NCBI RefSeq assembly: GCF_004912145.1
Contig: NZ_STGT01000003.1
Location: forward strand, 248,001 to 312,000
Direction: 5' to 3'
DNA length: 64,000 nt
DNA from: Peteryoungia rhizophila
Lineage (GTDB): Bacteria > Pseudomonadota > Alphaproteobacteria > Rhizobiales > Rhizobiaceae
In this document: positions 38,028 through 48,500 of the stretch, one piece after another
Numbering within the stretch: the stretch's first letter is position 1
How the letters are laid out: every line of letters begins with the position of its first letter
Translations under genes and position numbers: made by a program
Notes under the pieces: generated by a model
What the model saw: the letters and a program-made list of their open reading frames with translations, nothing else
What the model was told of the DNA's origin: nothing
Database searches by the model: none

Positions 38028-39146
38028 TTACGCTACGTTCAACACGGCTTCCGGCGCATGGGCCGGATAACCCAGAGCTTCCGCCACCGGCTTGTTGGTG
38101 ATGCGGCCCTTGTGCACGTTCAAACCGTTGCGCAGGTGCCGGTCCTCGGCAATCGCGCGCAGGCCGCGATCGGCGAGCGCCAGACCATGCACCAGGGTCG
38201 CATTGTTCAGCGCATGGGCCGAGGTGATCGGAACCGCACCCGGCATGTTGGCCACGCAATAATGCACGACGCCGTCGACCACATAGGTCGGGTCAGAGTG
38301 AGTCGTGGCATGCGAAGTCTCGAAGCAGCCACCCTGGTCGATCGCGACGTCGACCACGACCGCACCCTTCTTCATGCCGGACAGCATTTCGCGGGTGACC
38401 AGTTTGGGAGCCGCGGCTCCTGGGATGAGGACCGCGCCGATGACGAGATCTGCGGAGAAGCTCTCCTGCTCCAACGCATCGATCGTCGAATAGACGGTGT
38501 GGACACGGCCGCCAAAGATGTCATCGAGCTGGCGCAGGCGCGGCAGCGAGCGGTCGAGGATGGTGACGTCGGCACCGAGGCCGACGGCCATCTTGGCCGC
38601 ATGCAGGCCGACGACGCCGCCACCGATCACCGTGACCTTGGCCGGCAGCACACCCGGCACGCCGCCGAGGAGGATACCACGGCCGCCATGGGCTTTTTGC
38701 AACGCCGTCGCACCCGCCTGGATCGCGAGGCGTCCGGCGACTTCCGACATCGGCGCCAGAAGCGGCAGGCCGCCGCGCTCATCGGTCACTGTCTCATAGG
38801 CAACGGCGGTGACGCCCGAGTCGAGCAAGCCCTTGGTCTGCTCCGGATCAGGCGCGAGGTGAAGATAGGTATAGAGGATCTGGCCATCGCGCAGCTGCAC
38901 CCATTCGGAGGGCTGCGGTTCCTTGACCTTGACGATCATGTCGGACTTTTCGAACACGTCCTTGGCTGTGGCTGCGATCTTCGCGCCAGCGGCGATATAA
39001 GCGTGGTCGTCGGCGCCGATGCCGGCGCCTGCACCCGTCTCGATCAGGACATCATGACCATGCGCCACATATTCCCTGACGGCACCGGGGGTCAGGCCGA
39101 CACGATATTCATGGTTTTTGATTTCCTTCGGGCAACCGACACGCAT
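38028..39146 (-). CDS. ald: Alanine dehydrogenase
   Basis: NAD-dependent oxidative deamination of L-alanine to pyruvate and ammonium, 372 aa. [16 protein letters not shown], the pyruvate-binding EVAGRLA region and the [13 protein letters not shown] dinucleotide fold are diagnostic. GAGAGG lies eight bases before the ATG at 39146, so 25 upstream codons are not used. Divergent from an Lrp-type regulator, the usual arrangement for alanine-induced control. Confidence 0.96.
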   Translation of the reverse strand: MRVGCPKEIKNHEYRVGLTPGAVREYVAHGHDVLIETGAGAGIGADDHAYIAAGAKIAATAKDVFEKSDMIVKVKEPQPSEWVQLRDGQILYTYLHLAPDPEQTKGLLDSGVTAVAYETVTDERGGLPLLAPMSEVAGRLAIQAGATALQKAHGGRGILLGGVPGVLPAKVTVIGGGVVGLHAAKMAVGLGADVTILDRSLPRLRQLDDIFGGRVHTVYSTIDALEQESFSADLVIGAVLIPGAAAPKLVTREMLSGMKKGAVVVDVAIDQGGCFETSHATTHSDPTYVVDGVVHYCVANMPGAVPITSAHALNNATLVHGLALADRGLRAIAEDRHLRNGLNVHKGRITNKPVAEALGYPAHAPEAVLNVA

Positions 39147-39220
39147 GAAGCGTTCCTCTCTTTTATCCGCAGCCTTGGGCCGCTTGGTTTCAATCGTGAA
39201 ATTCAACCATTCCCGGTGCA

Positions 39221-39260
39221 AAATGTCCTTGCAAAGTGACGCCCGTGGCGCGAGACATTT
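39221..39260. promoter_or_regulatory. Possible operator in the ald-lrp intergenic region
   Basis: AAATGTC (39221-39227) and GACATTT (39254-39260) form 7-bp inverted arms 26 bases apart between the divergent ald and Lrp-family genes. Lrp proteins bind long, AT-flanked dyads, so this is a plausible but unproven site. Confidence 0.3.
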
Positions 39261-39305
39261 CGCAGCTTCTTGCGCAACATAGGCATTTTACGGAGAATCC
39301 TGCGA

Positions 39306-39767
39306 ATGGCGGAACTGGATGCCATCGATCGTGCCATTCTGAAGGCCTTGCAGGAGAATGGTCGCATGACCAATGCGGAGCTCGCCGAGACGGTGGGCCT
39401 CTCGCCCTCCGCCTGCTCGCGCCGCCACGACATGCTGGAAAAATCCGGCGTGATCAGCGGCTATCACGCGCGCCTGTCGCACAAGGCCATCGACTACAAG
39501 ATGATGGTGATCGTCCATATCTCGCTGTCGGGCCAGTTCGCCAAGACACTGACCGAGTTCGAGGCGGCCGTGAAGCGCTGTCCCAACGTGCTCGTCTGCT
39601 ACCTGATGTCGGGCGAGTATGATTACATCCTGAGGGTCGCCGCCAAGGATCTCGAGGATTACGAGCGCATCCACCGCGACTGGCTGTCCGCGCTGCCTCA
39701 TGTGGTGAAGATCAATTCGAGCTTTGCCCTGCGCGAGATCATCGAGCGTCCCAATGTGGGGCTTTGA
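39306..39767 (+). CDS. Lrp/AsnC-family regulator
   Basis: 154-residue transcription factor with an N-terminal HTH (LKALQENGRMTNAELAETVGLSPSACSRR) and a C-terminal RAM ligand-binding domain (about 75-150). The ATG at 39306 has GGAG about 11 bases upstream. Being divergent from ald, it is probably its alanine-responsive activator (AldR-like); this is inferred from position. Confidence 0.92.
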   Translation: MAELDAIDRAILKALQENGRMTNAELAETVGLSPSACSRRHDMLEKSGVISGYHARLSHKAIDYKMMVIVHISLSGQFAKTLTEFEAAVKRCPNVLVCYLMSGEYDYILRVAAKDLEDYERIHRDWLSALPHVVKINSSFALREIIERPNVGL

Positions 39768-39858
39768 GCAAGAATCCCGAAAATCCTAATGATTTGTTTT
39801 AGTTCGTCCTCACAGATCGCGCGTAAGCTCGTCCTATTGTTTTCATCAGGACGGCATC

Positions 39859-40194
39859 ATGAGCAACAATCTCGGCATGGATGTTCGCAATTCCCCCCGC
39901 AGTCGCTGCAGGATCGACAGCAAGGTCCATTATTTCAAGCAGGAGGCGAATGGCCGCGTGATCAATATCTCGCGCAGCGGTCTGGCTCTGGAACTCACCT
40001 CCAATCTCCCCGCCGCTGCCGGCAGCCCTGTCGTCATCGAAAATGCCGACATCGGCCTCCTGGAAGGCGTGGTTCGCTGGAATTACGGCGGGCGGATCGG
40101 CATCATGTTCAAGCCGAACAGCAATTCGATCGCCAAGGTCGCGGCCTATTTCCGCAACTTCCACCAGGAAGTCCGGCCGGTCCTCACGCGCTGA
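39859..40194 (+). CDS. PilZ-domain protein 1
   Basis: 111-residue single-domain PilZ protein, a candidate cyclic-di-GMP receptor. The RxxxR-type element is RSRCR (about residues 14-18) and the second motif is NISRSG (36-41), with WNYGGRIGIMF following. Both ligand motifs look intact. It is followed 170 bp later by a paralogue. Output unknown. Confidence 0.85.
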   Translation: MSNNLGMDVRNSPRSRCRIDSKVHYFKQEANGRVINISRSGLALELTSNLPAAAGSPVVIENADIGLLEGVVRWNYGGRIGIMFKPNSNSIAKVAAYFRNFHQEVRPVLTR

Positions 40195-40363
40195 GGCGCA
40201 CTTCCTCCTGAAATTAACGGTAAATCCGCGGGATAACAGGTCGAATACCTGAAATCTCCCAGGGCGGACGCTCGCATTCTAACGAACTTGGCCAGATGCC
40301 GTTAAGGCGCCTGGCCGAGGTTTCCTGCGTTTCTTTCAATCAATTTTGATGGAGCGCAGTCAG

Positions 40364-40693
40364 ATGCTTGCTGCCAATCTCAATCCGGACGGTCGTCGAA
40401 CCCAACGCATGCGTTGTCATATTAGGGGCACGCTGGAATTCCTGGGCAAAAGGCTGGACGTGCGCATTCTCGATATCTCCCGGACCGGCATGGCCCTGCA
40501 ACTCGAAGGCTGGATCGAAGCGAAGCGCGGGGCAACCGTCATCGTGCGCTGCGCGGAGCTCGGGCATATCGAGAGCACGGTCCGCTGGTACAGGGCCGGC
40601 AAAATGGGCTTGGAGTTCGAGCAGACCACGAACACGGTGGCGCAGATCACCGCCTATTTTCGCAATTTCCATCGCGCGTCATCGAGCTTCTGA
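40364..40693 (+). CDS. PilZ-domain protein 2
   Basis: About 109 residues, paralogous to the previous gene (shared ends YFRNFH, and VRW plus IxFE-type strands). Ligand motifs RRTQRMR and DISRTG are intact. GGAG nine bases before the ATG at 40364 favours that start over an in-frame ATG at 40349. It is convergent with a membrane-protein gene. Confidence 0.85.
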   Translation: MLAANLNPDGRRTQRMRCHIRGTLEFLGKRLDVRILDISRTGMALQLEGWIEAKRGATVIVRCAELGHIESTVRWYRAGKMGLEFEQTTNTVAQITAYFRNFHRASSSF

Positions 40694-40708
40694 AGCCTTG
40701 GCCGCGTC

Positions 40709-41506
40709 TCACTCGACGCCTGCAGCCTTCAGTTCGAGGTCGAATGGCTGTATCGCGTTGTTGCCCAGGATGTACCGGAAATCGTTGATGTAATTTCGGC
40801 TTTTGGTGACCTCAAGGGAGTATGTTTCCGACGCTGTGCCGTCGGTCGATGACTTCAGCGAATCGAGCGAGAACTGTGCGCCGTTCGCATCGGGCACGCC
40901 CGATAAGATGGCGGTGGTCGCATCGTTCGGCACTTCGATCGTGGACGCGGAGTTGCCTCCCACCTGTTCGGAGGAAAGAACGTTTCCGGACGAATCCTGG
41001 AACACCACCCGACAGTCCGGACAATCGCCGGCGATCGCCTGCGTATCGAAAGTCAACTGAGGTACAGGCATTCCCTGGGATGGCAGGTTTTGGGCATGAC
41101 CCGCCGTGATAAGCATTGCGCCCAGGTATCCCAGGATGTCCGTCTCGGGCTGAGAAACCTCCATGCTGACCGCCTGAACCTTGGTGTCTTTGACGACTTC
41201 ATTCGCTGGGGCAATCGCGCCAACGGTAGACAGTATGAAGGCTGGCGCCCCTATGCCGAGCATGAATGCTTTGCCGATGTTCGGCTCATTGCCATAGTGG
41301 GCCACGATCCCTCCAAGAAGACCCAACAACAACAGAATGACGATCGAAACGGCTACAGGAACCAGGATGGAGATCCATGGCTCTTGCAGAAGCTTTTCAA
41401 TCCAAACGGCGAAGTGCCCCCCTTGAGCCCGAACGAGAAACCGCGCCAGTTCAGGCGAGATCCCACCGATTGCGCCTGCAATGAATGCCGTGTTGAGCCA
41501 AGGCAT
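40709..41506 (-). CDS. Membrane protein of unknown function
   Basis: 265 residues from the ATG at 41506, which has GGGGA upstream. Two membrane helices (about 40-67 and 75-97) precede a 165-residue exported Ser/Thr/Asp-rich domain. That domain contains a CPDC motif (about residue 161) and predicted beta strands. Codon use is more AT-rich than the flanking genes. The domain could be adhesin-like or a sensor; no family recognised. Confidence 0.65.
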   Translation of the reverse strand: MPWLNTAFIAGAIGGISPELARFLVRAQGGHFAVWIEKLLQEPWISILVPVAVSIVILLLLGLLGGIVAHYGNEPNIGKAFMLGIGAPAFILSTVGAIAPANEVVKDTKVQAVSMEVSQPETDILGYLGAMLITAGHAQNLPSQGMPVPQLTFDTQAIAGDCPDCRVVFQDSSGNVLSSEQVGGNSASTIEVPNDATTAILSGVPDANGAQFSLDSLKSSTDGTASETYSLEVTKSRNYINDFRYILGNNAIQPFDLELKAAGVE

Positions 41507-41616
41507 GTGTCGATCCCCCATCGATGACGGGAGGAACATACCTCGCAGATAGCGGAAAATCAACTATCGCGATTATATTCAACTTATATCTACCCTGAAT
41601 TGTTTTCAGTCACCCG

Positions 41617-41634
41617 ATGTCTCACCCCTGTCAT
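41617..41634 (+). promoter_or_regulatory. Candidate Pho box upstream of cpdB
   Basis: ATGTCTC, four bases, then CTGTCAT matches the PhoB tandem repeat CTGTCAT-N4-CTGTCAT at 11 of 14 positions with the correct spacer. It lies about 73 bp upstream of the phosphodiesterase ATG, where phosphate control would make sense. Confidence 0.4.
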
Positions 41635-41654
41635 TTTCCAGGTGCAAGCCTCTC

Positions 41655-41681
41655 GAAAGCGACTTAACCTCCGTCGCTTTC
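41655..41681. promoter_or_regulatory. Inverted repeat in the cpdB leader
   Basis: GAAAGCGAC and GTCGCTTTC form 9-bp perfect arms with a 9-nt loop, ending 25 bases before the cpdB ATG. It could be an mRNA hairpin near the ribosome site or an operator. Confidence 0.4.
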
Positions 41682-41706
41682 AGAACCAGTTCTTCGTGAG
41701 GCCCCC

Positions 41707-43695
41707 ATGCCGTCTTTGCTCGATCTCCATCCGATTTCCCGCCGGTCCTTCCTCAGCGGCATCGCCGCATCGGCCGCCCTCGTCACGCTCCATCCCTTTG
41801 CCGCCCGCGCCAATGGCAACCAGGCACATCTCAGGCTGATGGAAACGACAGACATCCACGTCAACGTGATGCCTTACGACTATTACGCCGACAAACCGAA
41901 CGACACGATGGGGCTGGCGCGGACCGCGAGCCTGATCGACAGCATCCGCGCCGAGGCCGGAAACTCCATGCTGATCGACAATGGCGACTTCCTGCAGGGC
42001 AATCCGATGGGCGACTACATGGCCTATCAGAAGGGTATGAAGCCCGGCGACGTGCATCCGGTGATCAAGGCGATGAACGTTCTCGGTTATGATTGCGGCA
42101 CGCTCGGCAATCACGAGTTCAACTACGGCCTCGACTTCATGTTCAATACGCTGGCCGGGGCGCAATTCCCCTTTGTCTGCGCCAACCTGACCAAGGGCCA
42201 GCTCGCCGCAGATCCGAAGCAGGACCCGCTCTACTTCAAGCCCTACCACATCATCGAAAAGCAGATCCGCGACGGCTCGGGCGCGGTAAGCTCTATCAAG
42301 GTCGGCTTCATCGGTTTCGTGCCGCCGCAGATCATGCTGTGGGATGCGAAGAACCTCGAAGGCAAGGCGATGACCCGCGACATCCTGCAGGCGGCCCGCG
42401 CCTGGGTGCCGCAGATGAAGGAGGACGGCGCCGACATCGTGATTGCGCTCTCCCATTCCGGCATTGATGGCCATGGCGAAAGCGAAGGCATGGAAAACGC
42501 CTCGCTCTATCTCGCCGGCGTCGAAGGAATTGACGCGATCTTCACCGGTCACCAGCATCTCGTCTTCCCCGGTCCAAAGGATTTCGAAAACGTGCCCGGG
42601 GCGGATGCGGTGAAGGGCACGCTGCTCGGCAAACCCGCCGTGATGGCCGGCTTCTGGGGCTCGCATATGGGTCTGATCGACCTTTTGCTCGAAAAGGACG
42701 GTTCGAGCTGGAAGATCGTCGACTTCACCTGCGAGGCCCGGCCGATCTACCACCGCGACGACAACCGCAAGGTCGTTGCCGACGTGGAGGACAAGCCTGA
42801 AGTGGTCGCATCGGTCGCGACTGAACATCAGGCGACGCTCGACTACGTGCGCACGCCGGTCGGCAAGACGTCCGCGCCGCTCTACTCCTACTTCGCGCTG
42901 GTTGCCGACGACCCGTCGATCCAGATCGTCTCGATCGCGCAGTCCTGGTATATCAAGGAGATGCTGAAGGACGGCGATCACAAGGACCTGCCGGTGCTCT
43001 CGGCTGCCGCCCCGTTCAAGGCGGGCGGCCGCGGCGGCGCCGACTATTTCACCGACGTGCCGGCCGGCGATATCGCGATCAAGAACGTCGCCGATCTCTA
43101 TCTCTATCCGAACACGATCCAGGCGGTAGCGATCACCGGCGAGCAGGTGAAGAACTGGCTCGAAATGTCGGCCGGTATGTTCAACCAGATCGAAAAGGGC
43201 GCGACGGACGCACCGCTCATTAACCCGGACTTCCCGTCCTACAATTACGACGTCATCGACGGCGTCACCTACCAGATCGACCTCACCAAACCCGCCCGCT
43301 ACGACAAAGACGGCGTCGCCGTGCATCCGGAATCGAGCCGCATCGTCAACCTGCAATTCGACGGCAAGCCGATCGACCCAGGCCAGACCTTCGCGGTCGC
43401 GACCAACAATTACCGCGCCGGCGGCGGCGGCAAGTTCCCCGAGATCGCATCGGACAAGGTGATCTTCATCGGGCCGGACACCAACCGCGACATCATCGTC
43501 CGCTACATCGTCGAGCAGGGCACGATCAATCCCTCAGCCGACGGCAACTGGTCGTTTGCCCCGATCGGCGACACGACCGTCATCTTCGAGACCGGCCCCA
43601 GGGCGCGCGAGCATCTCGCCGGCTTTGAGGGCGCGAAGATCGAGGATGCCGGGGAAGGCGCAGATGGTTTCGCGACGTTCCGACTGACGCTCTGA
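41707..43695 (+). CDS. cpdB: 2',3'-cyclic-nucleotide 2'-phosphodiesterase / 3'-nucleotidase, Tat-exported
   Basis: Periplasmic bifunctional phosphoesterase of 662 aa that scavenges phosphate and nucleosides. A twin-arginine signal (SRRSFLSG, about 12-19) precedes the calcineurin-like metal-binding domain. That domain carries [30 protein letters not shown] and GHQH. A C-terminal 5'-nucleotidase domain closes with [12 protein letters not shown]. The window also encodes TatABC, its probable export route. A Pho-box-like site lies upstream. Confidence 0.93.
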   Translation: MPSLLDLHPISRRSFLSGIAASAALVTLHPFAARANGNQAHLRLMETTDIHVNVMPYDYYADKPNDTMGLARTASLIDSIRAEAGNSMLIDNGDFLQGNPMGDYMAYQKGMKPGDVHPVIKAMNVLGYDCGTLGNHEFNYGLDFMFNTLAGAQFPFVCANLTKGQLAADPKQDPLYFKPYHIIEKQIRDGSGAVSSIKVGFIGFVPPQIMLWDAKNLEGKAMTRDILQAARAWVPQMKEDGADIVIALSHSGIDGHGESEGMENASLYLAGVEGIDAIFTGHQHLVFPGPKDFENVPGADAVKGTLLGKPAVMAGFWGSHMGLIDLLLEKDGSSWKIVDFTCEARPIYHRDDNRKVVADVEDKPEVVASVATEHQATLDYVRTPVGKTSAPLYSYFALVADDPSIQIVSIAQSWYIKEMLKDGDHKDLPVLSAAAPFKAGGRGGADYFTDVPAGDIAIKNVADLYLYPNTIQAVAITGEQVKNWLEMSAGMFNQIEKGATDAPLINPDFPSYNYDVIDGVTYQIDLTKPARYDKDGVAVHPESSRIVNLQFDGKPIDPGQTFAVATNNYRAGGGGKFPEIASDKVIFIGPDTNRDIIVRYIVEQGTINPSADGNWSFAPIGDTTVIFETGPRAREHLAGFEGAKIEDAGEGADGFATFRLTL

Positions 43696-43731
43696 GGACA
43701 GAAGTCCGCCACGTTGCGGAACCGCAGGTTG

Positions 43732-43761
43732 GGAATCGATTCAAAGGCTTGAATCGATTCC
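43732..43761. terminator. Perfect 13-bp inverted repeat between cpdB and a lysR gene
   Basis: GGAATCGATTCAA and TTGAATCGATTCC enclose AGGC. It abuts the stop codon of the LysR-type gene and ends convergent transcription units, but neither side has a good T-run. Its arms are built of GANTC sites, so a methylation-linked role is also possible. Confidence 0.55.
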
Positions 43762-44700
43762 TTAAACCGATTCGGCAAGAAGAGCGGTCGGGACGTCGAC
43801 CGGGCAGTTCGACAGGCGCTCCTCGAAGGCGCGGATGAGCCAGGTGCCGGCCGGTCCCGGTGGCGTGTCGGTCCGGCGGATAGCATGGAGATTGTAGGAG
43901 CCCTGTTCATAGGCCGGCAGATCGAGATGTACGATCCGGCCTCCTGCCAAGTCCTCGTGGATGATCGAGGCCGGCAGTCCGCCCCAACCGAGACCGCCAC
44001 GGATGAGCTGGTGCTTCGTCGCCATGTCGCTCACCCGCCAGGTCTTGAAGGACAGGACGTTGAAGTCGCGGCCGTTCGTCAGGTCCGATGCATCGCTGAC
44101 GACGATCTGTGTTTCCTCCCGCACGTCCTGCAGCGTCAGCGTGCCCTTGCGGGCCGCCAGAGGGTGGTCGGCGGCTGCGGCCGGAAACAGAAAATTGTGG
44201 CCTATACGATCGAAGATCAGGGTATCGTCCTGACCGGGCAGCGCGCCACCGATCCCGATCGTCGCCCGGCCACTCACGACCAGATCCACGAGGCGACCGA
44301 GTTCGCCCACTTCGAGCCTGAGGGAGACGGAGGGAAACTCGGTTTGGAAATCCCGCAGCACGGCCAGCAGGGCCGGCGTCGGCACGAGAACGCTGATGGC
44401 GATAGACAGCTCTGCCTCCAGCCCCTGACGCATGCTGCGGGCCTTGGCGCGCATGACCTGCAGGTCGCCGACAATGCGCCGGGCGTCGGTGAGCATGGCC
44501 CTGCCCTCCTCGGTCAGCTTTGGCTGGCGCGTGCCGGTCCTCTCGAAGAGCGATACGCCGAGCTGGCTCTCGAGATTGCCGATGGTGTAGCTCACCACTG
44601 ACTGGGCGCGGTTGAGCAGACGGGCGGCGGCCGAAAAGCTGCCGGTGTCGGCCACGGTGAGAAAGACCTGAAGCTGGTCGAGGGTGGGATTGGCATCCAT
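43762..44700 (-). CDS. LysR-family transcriptional regulator
   Basis: 312-residue LTTR with an N-terminal winged HTH (LDQLQVFLTVADTGSFSAAARLL) and a periplasmic-binding-like effector domain. The ATG at 44700 is preferred over a TTG at 44721. Divergent from azoR, a common arrangement in which the regulator controls the quinone/azo reductase in response to electrophiles. The effector is inferred, not shown. Confidence 0.92.
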   Translation of the reverse strand: MDANPTLDQLQVFLTVADTGSFSAAARLLNRAQSVVSYTIGNLESQLGVSLFERTGTRQPKLTEEGRAMLTDARRIVGDLQVMRAKARSMRQGLEAELSIAISVLVPTPALLAVLRDFQTEFPSVSLRLEVGELGRLVDLVVSGRATIGIGGALPGQDDTLIFDRIGHNFLFPAAAADHPLAARKGTLTLQDVREETQIVVSDASDLTNGRDFNVLSFKTWRVSDMATKHQLIRGGLGWGGLPASIIHEDLAGGRIVHLDLPAYEQGSYNLHAIRRTDTPPGPAGTWLIRAFEERLSNCPVDVPTALLAESV

Positions 44701-44725
44701 GGCTTTTGGGCATCCATCCAATTAT

Positions 44726-44738
44726 TCGATATGATCGA
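44726..44738. promoter_or_regulatory. Short dyad in the lysR-azoR intergenic region
   Basis: TCGAT-ATG-ATCGA is a perfect 5-bp-arm palindrome between the divergent genes, just upstream of the LysR gene start. It contains a T-N11-A-like pattern but is short. Confidence 0.3.
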
Positions 44739-44829
44739 TCTACATTATCACAGTTTCATCGATGGATGCTTGGGCATACATGCATGGCAGGCCTGCTCCC
44801 AAGGGCCCTCAACATTCGAGGAACTGCAC

Positions 44830-45444
44830 ATGTCTTCCATCCTTCTCGTCACCTCCAGCCCGCGCGGCTCCGAATCCCTCTCGAACGCGATCGCGACCGA
44901 GCTCGCCGAGAAGTTCGCCGCGCAGACCGGCGGCGCGCTGATCCGTCGTGACCTCGTCGAAACCCAGCTCGATCATGTCGACGGCGCCTTCACCACCGCG
45001 ATCCGCAAGCCAGCCGATGCCCGCACAGCTGAAGAGGCAGCCTCTGTCGCCGTCTCCGACGCGCTCGTCGCCGAACTGATGGCCGCCGACACGATCGTCA
45101 TCGGCACCGGTCTGATCAACTTCAACATCTATTCGTCGCTGAAAAGCTGGATCGACCACGTCGCGCGTGCCGGCCTCACCTTCACCTATACCGAGAACGG
45201 TCCGGTCGGTCTCGCCAAGGGCAAGAAGGCCTATCTCGTGCTGGCCGCCGGCGGCGTCTATTCCTCCGGTCCCGGCGCGCCGATGAACCATGCCGAGCCC
45301 TATCTCAAGACGGTCCTCGGCTTCCTCGGCATCGAGCTGGTCGAAACGGTCTATGTGGAAGGCCTCGCCTATGGCCCGGAAGCTGCCGAAAAGGCCGTGG
45401 CCGCTGCCCAGGCAAAGGTCGTGGAACTGGCCCAGGCCGCCTGA
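44830..45444 (+). CDS. azoR: FMN-dependent NADH:quinone/azo oxidoreductase
   Basis: Flavodoxin-fold reductase of 204 aa that reduces quinones and azo compounds. VTSSPRGSESLS (FMN phosphate loop) and the GLINFNIYSSLKSWIDH segment are typical of AzoR. GAGG eight bases before the ATG at 44830 sets the start, although the frame is open further upstream. Confidence 0.93.
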   Translation: MSSILLVTSSPRGSESLSNAIATELAEKFAAQTGGALIRRDLVETQLDHVDGAFTTAIRKPADARTAEEAASVAVSDALVAELMAADTIVIGTGLINFNIYSSLKSWIDHVARAGLTFTYTENGPVGLAKGKKAYLVLAAGGVYSSGPGAPMNHAEPYLKTVLGFLGIELVETVYVEGLAYGPEAAEKAVAAAQAKVVELAQAA

Positions 45445-45486
45445 TCTTAAACCACAAGCGCGGCGACCTCGCCGCACTCGCTTTCC

Positions 45487-45518
45487 GCAAACGGCAAGGA
45501 CCTTCAGTTGCCGTTTGC
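45487..45518 (-). terminator. Hairpin ending the Amt-GGDEF-EAL gene
   Basis: GCAAACGGCAA and TTGCCGTTTGC form an 11-bp stem with a 10-nt loop. One arm contains the last codons (Ala-Asn-Gly-Asn) and the stop sits in the loop side. The T-tail is poor. Confidence 0.5.
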
Positions 45519-48500
45519 CGCCAGGACAAGCGCTGTCTCGTTCCCCGCCCGGGACAGCCGCTTGTCCCGATGCGCTGAAAGCCGCGCAATCCGCGTCAGT
45601 TCGGTGACCACAGTCTCACTGATTTCACGGGCGATCCTGTTCACCGGCAGCGGCCGACCGAGCAGATAACCCTGGAGCTCGTCGCAACCGGCAGCGCACA
45701 GGTAGCCGGCCTGTTCCACAGTTTCCACCCCCTCCGCTACGACCCGCATGCCGAGCCCGTTGCCGAGCTCGATGATGGTCCGGACGATCGCGTTCGCGGT
45801 CTCCTCTTCGCCGAGAGCCGAGACGAAGCTGCGATCGATCTTGATGACGTCGAAGGGGTAGCGGCTCAGATAACTGAGCGAGGAATAACCGGTCCCGAAA
45901 TCGTCGAGCGCGATCTTCAGCCCCAGGCTTTTCAGATGGCCCAGAATGAGACGCGCCCTCTCGTCGTCGATCAGCACGCTTTCGGTGATCTCCAGCTCCA
46001 GTTGCTGCGGTGCGACTGAGGTCTCCTTCAGAATTGCCTCGATACGGCCGAGGAAATCGGGATGACGGAATTGAACCGGGGAAACATTGACGCTCAGGTG
46101 AACCTCAGGCGGGAGTTCGACGGCCAGCCGGCAGGCCTCACGTAGAACCCATTCGCCGAGACCGATGATCTTGCCGGAGACTTCTGCGACGGGAATGAAG
46201 TCGCCGGGGTGCACCATGCCGCGCTCGGGGTGGTTCCAGCGCAGCAAGGCCTCGTAACCGATGATCGAGCCATCAAGCGCGGAGACTCGCGGCTGTAGGT
46301 AGAGCTCGAACTCGTCGCGCTCCAGCCCCCGCTCGATATCGGCCTCCAGGGCACGCCGCTTCTCGATCAACTCGTCCATGCCTTTGCGATAGGCGCGAAA
46401 CGTGTTCCGACCTGACTTCTTGGCGTGGTAGAGCGCGACGTCGGCACGGCCGATCAGTTCGTCCAGTGCGGTTGCATGTTCGGGAAACAGCGCGCCGCCG
46501 ATACTGATGCCGCATTTGATGCGCTCTCCCTGCCCCGTGTCGAAAGGTTGCCGGAAGGCCTCGATCAGCCGGCGGCTCAGATCCTCGAGCTGTGCCTCGA
46601 AATGGCAATTGCCCAGGATGACCGCGAATTCGTCGCCACCCAGCCGGGCCGCCTTATCGGCGGGCCCCAGGGACGCCGACAGCCGCCGGGCGGTCTCGCG
46701 AATGACTTCGTCGCCGGCCGGATGCCCGTAGAGATCGTTGACGTCCTTAAAGTGGTCCAGATCGACCAACAGCACGCCACAGCCCCAATCGCGATTTGGC
46801 CGACCGACATGGGCCGACAGCGTCTCGGTAAAGAGCGCACGGTTGGCGAGACCGGTCAGCGGATCATGCTGCGCGAGATGGCGCATACGTCCCTCGACGG
46901 CCTTGCGCTCACGCAAATCCACCAGGCAGCTGATGCGGATATGGCGACCGCGGTATTCGATATTTCGGCCCCTCGCCTCGATCGGGATGCGCGTTCCGTC
47001 CGGCCGCACGATGTGGAATTCCCGCGAGACGTTGGGTGCCGGGTTCGGATCCTCGATCAGCATGCGCCGACCTTCCACATCCACGAGATCGAGGATCGAA
47101 GAGCCCACGAGGTCTGTCAGATTTCGTCCCGTCAGTATTTCGAACTGCTCGTTGCCGTCGATGATCGTGCCATTTTCATGCATGACGATCGCCTCGAATG
47201 TGGCATTTGCGAGCGCCGACACGCGCTCGGATTCCTCCTCGTCACGGACTTGAACCTCGAGTTCGTGGCGGCTGCGCTCCTGCTGCTGGATGTTGTCCAT
47301 CAGGCCATTGAACAGCCGGGTGAGCTTTTCCGCCTCGTCGCCCGGATCGACCGCCAGGCGATCTCCGAGATCGGCACTGCCCGAGACCAGCTTCGACAAC
47401 GCGTCTTCCACATGGCCGACGCCCAGGCGCGTACCATGTTCGGCGACGTTGAGGCCGATGTCCTCGACCTCGGCGGTGACGCGGATCGGCACGAGCTTGT
47501 CGAGGGTCCAGAAGAAGGCGTAGCCGAGGCCGAAGGCCCAGTAGAAATTGAGGGCCGAACCGAAGAGCTGGATGTAGAGCTGATCGAACCGTCCGCCGGC
47601 CGGAAGCTGGTCGACGGGTGCGAGAAGAGCAAGCGCGAGCGTGCCCGCGACCCCGGCAAAGGCATGCACGCCGACAGCACCGACCGCGTCATCGACCTTC
47701 AGCTTCTCCTCTACAAACTTGTTGCCAAAGACAGCGACGATCGAGCCCAGGCCGCCGGTCAACAGCGCGCCTCCAGGTTCGAGCACATGGCAGCCGGCGG
47801 TCACCGCCACCAGCGCGCCGAGCATGCCGCTAAGAGCCTTTTCCGGCAGAATGACCCCGTCTTGCTTCGCGCCGATGACGTAACCGACGCAGGTGCCCAT
47901 GCCACCCGCCAGGACCGTATTCAGGATGATCGGCGCGACGTCGGCATTGGCGGCGAGCGTGGAACCGCCGTTGAAGCCGATCCATCCGAAAAACAGGATC
48001 AGACCTCCGGTCGTCGCCAGCACCGGATTGTGACCGGCGATCCGGACGGGACGGCCTTCGGCATCGAAACGCCCTTTTCTCGAACCAATGACAAGGCAGG
48101 CCGCGAGCGCGACCCAGCCACCAGTCGCATGCACCACCGTTGAGCCGGCGAAATCGACGAAACCGAGATTAGCGAGGAAGGCGCCGGAATTAGGAGCGAT
48201 TGCCGTTCCCCAGACCCAATGGACGAAGACGGGATAGATCAGGGTGGAGAGAAAGATCGAGCCGAGCACATAGGTCGACAGCGTCATGCGCTCGGCAACC
48301 GCCCCGGACACGATGGTCGCCGCAGTGCCACAAAACATGACCTGGAAAACGAAAAAGCCGGCGAGCCAGCTGTCGAGATCCTGGAGCAGGAAATAGTCCA
48401 TATCGATGCCGACGGGCAGGACGCCGGACGCGCCGAAGGCCAGCATGAAGCCAATGGCCGCAAACCCCACCACGCCGAAGACGAAATCGAGCAGGTTCTT

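Noticed and set aside
41680-43356. 558-residue leftward frame opposite cpdB
   Set aside because: The rightward frame has a Tat signal and all catalytic motifs of CpdB; the other is its shadow.
46425-48143. 572-residue rightward frame opposite the Amt fusion
   Set aside because: Composition typical of an antisense shadow, while the opposite strand encodes clear Amt, GGDEF and EAL motifs.
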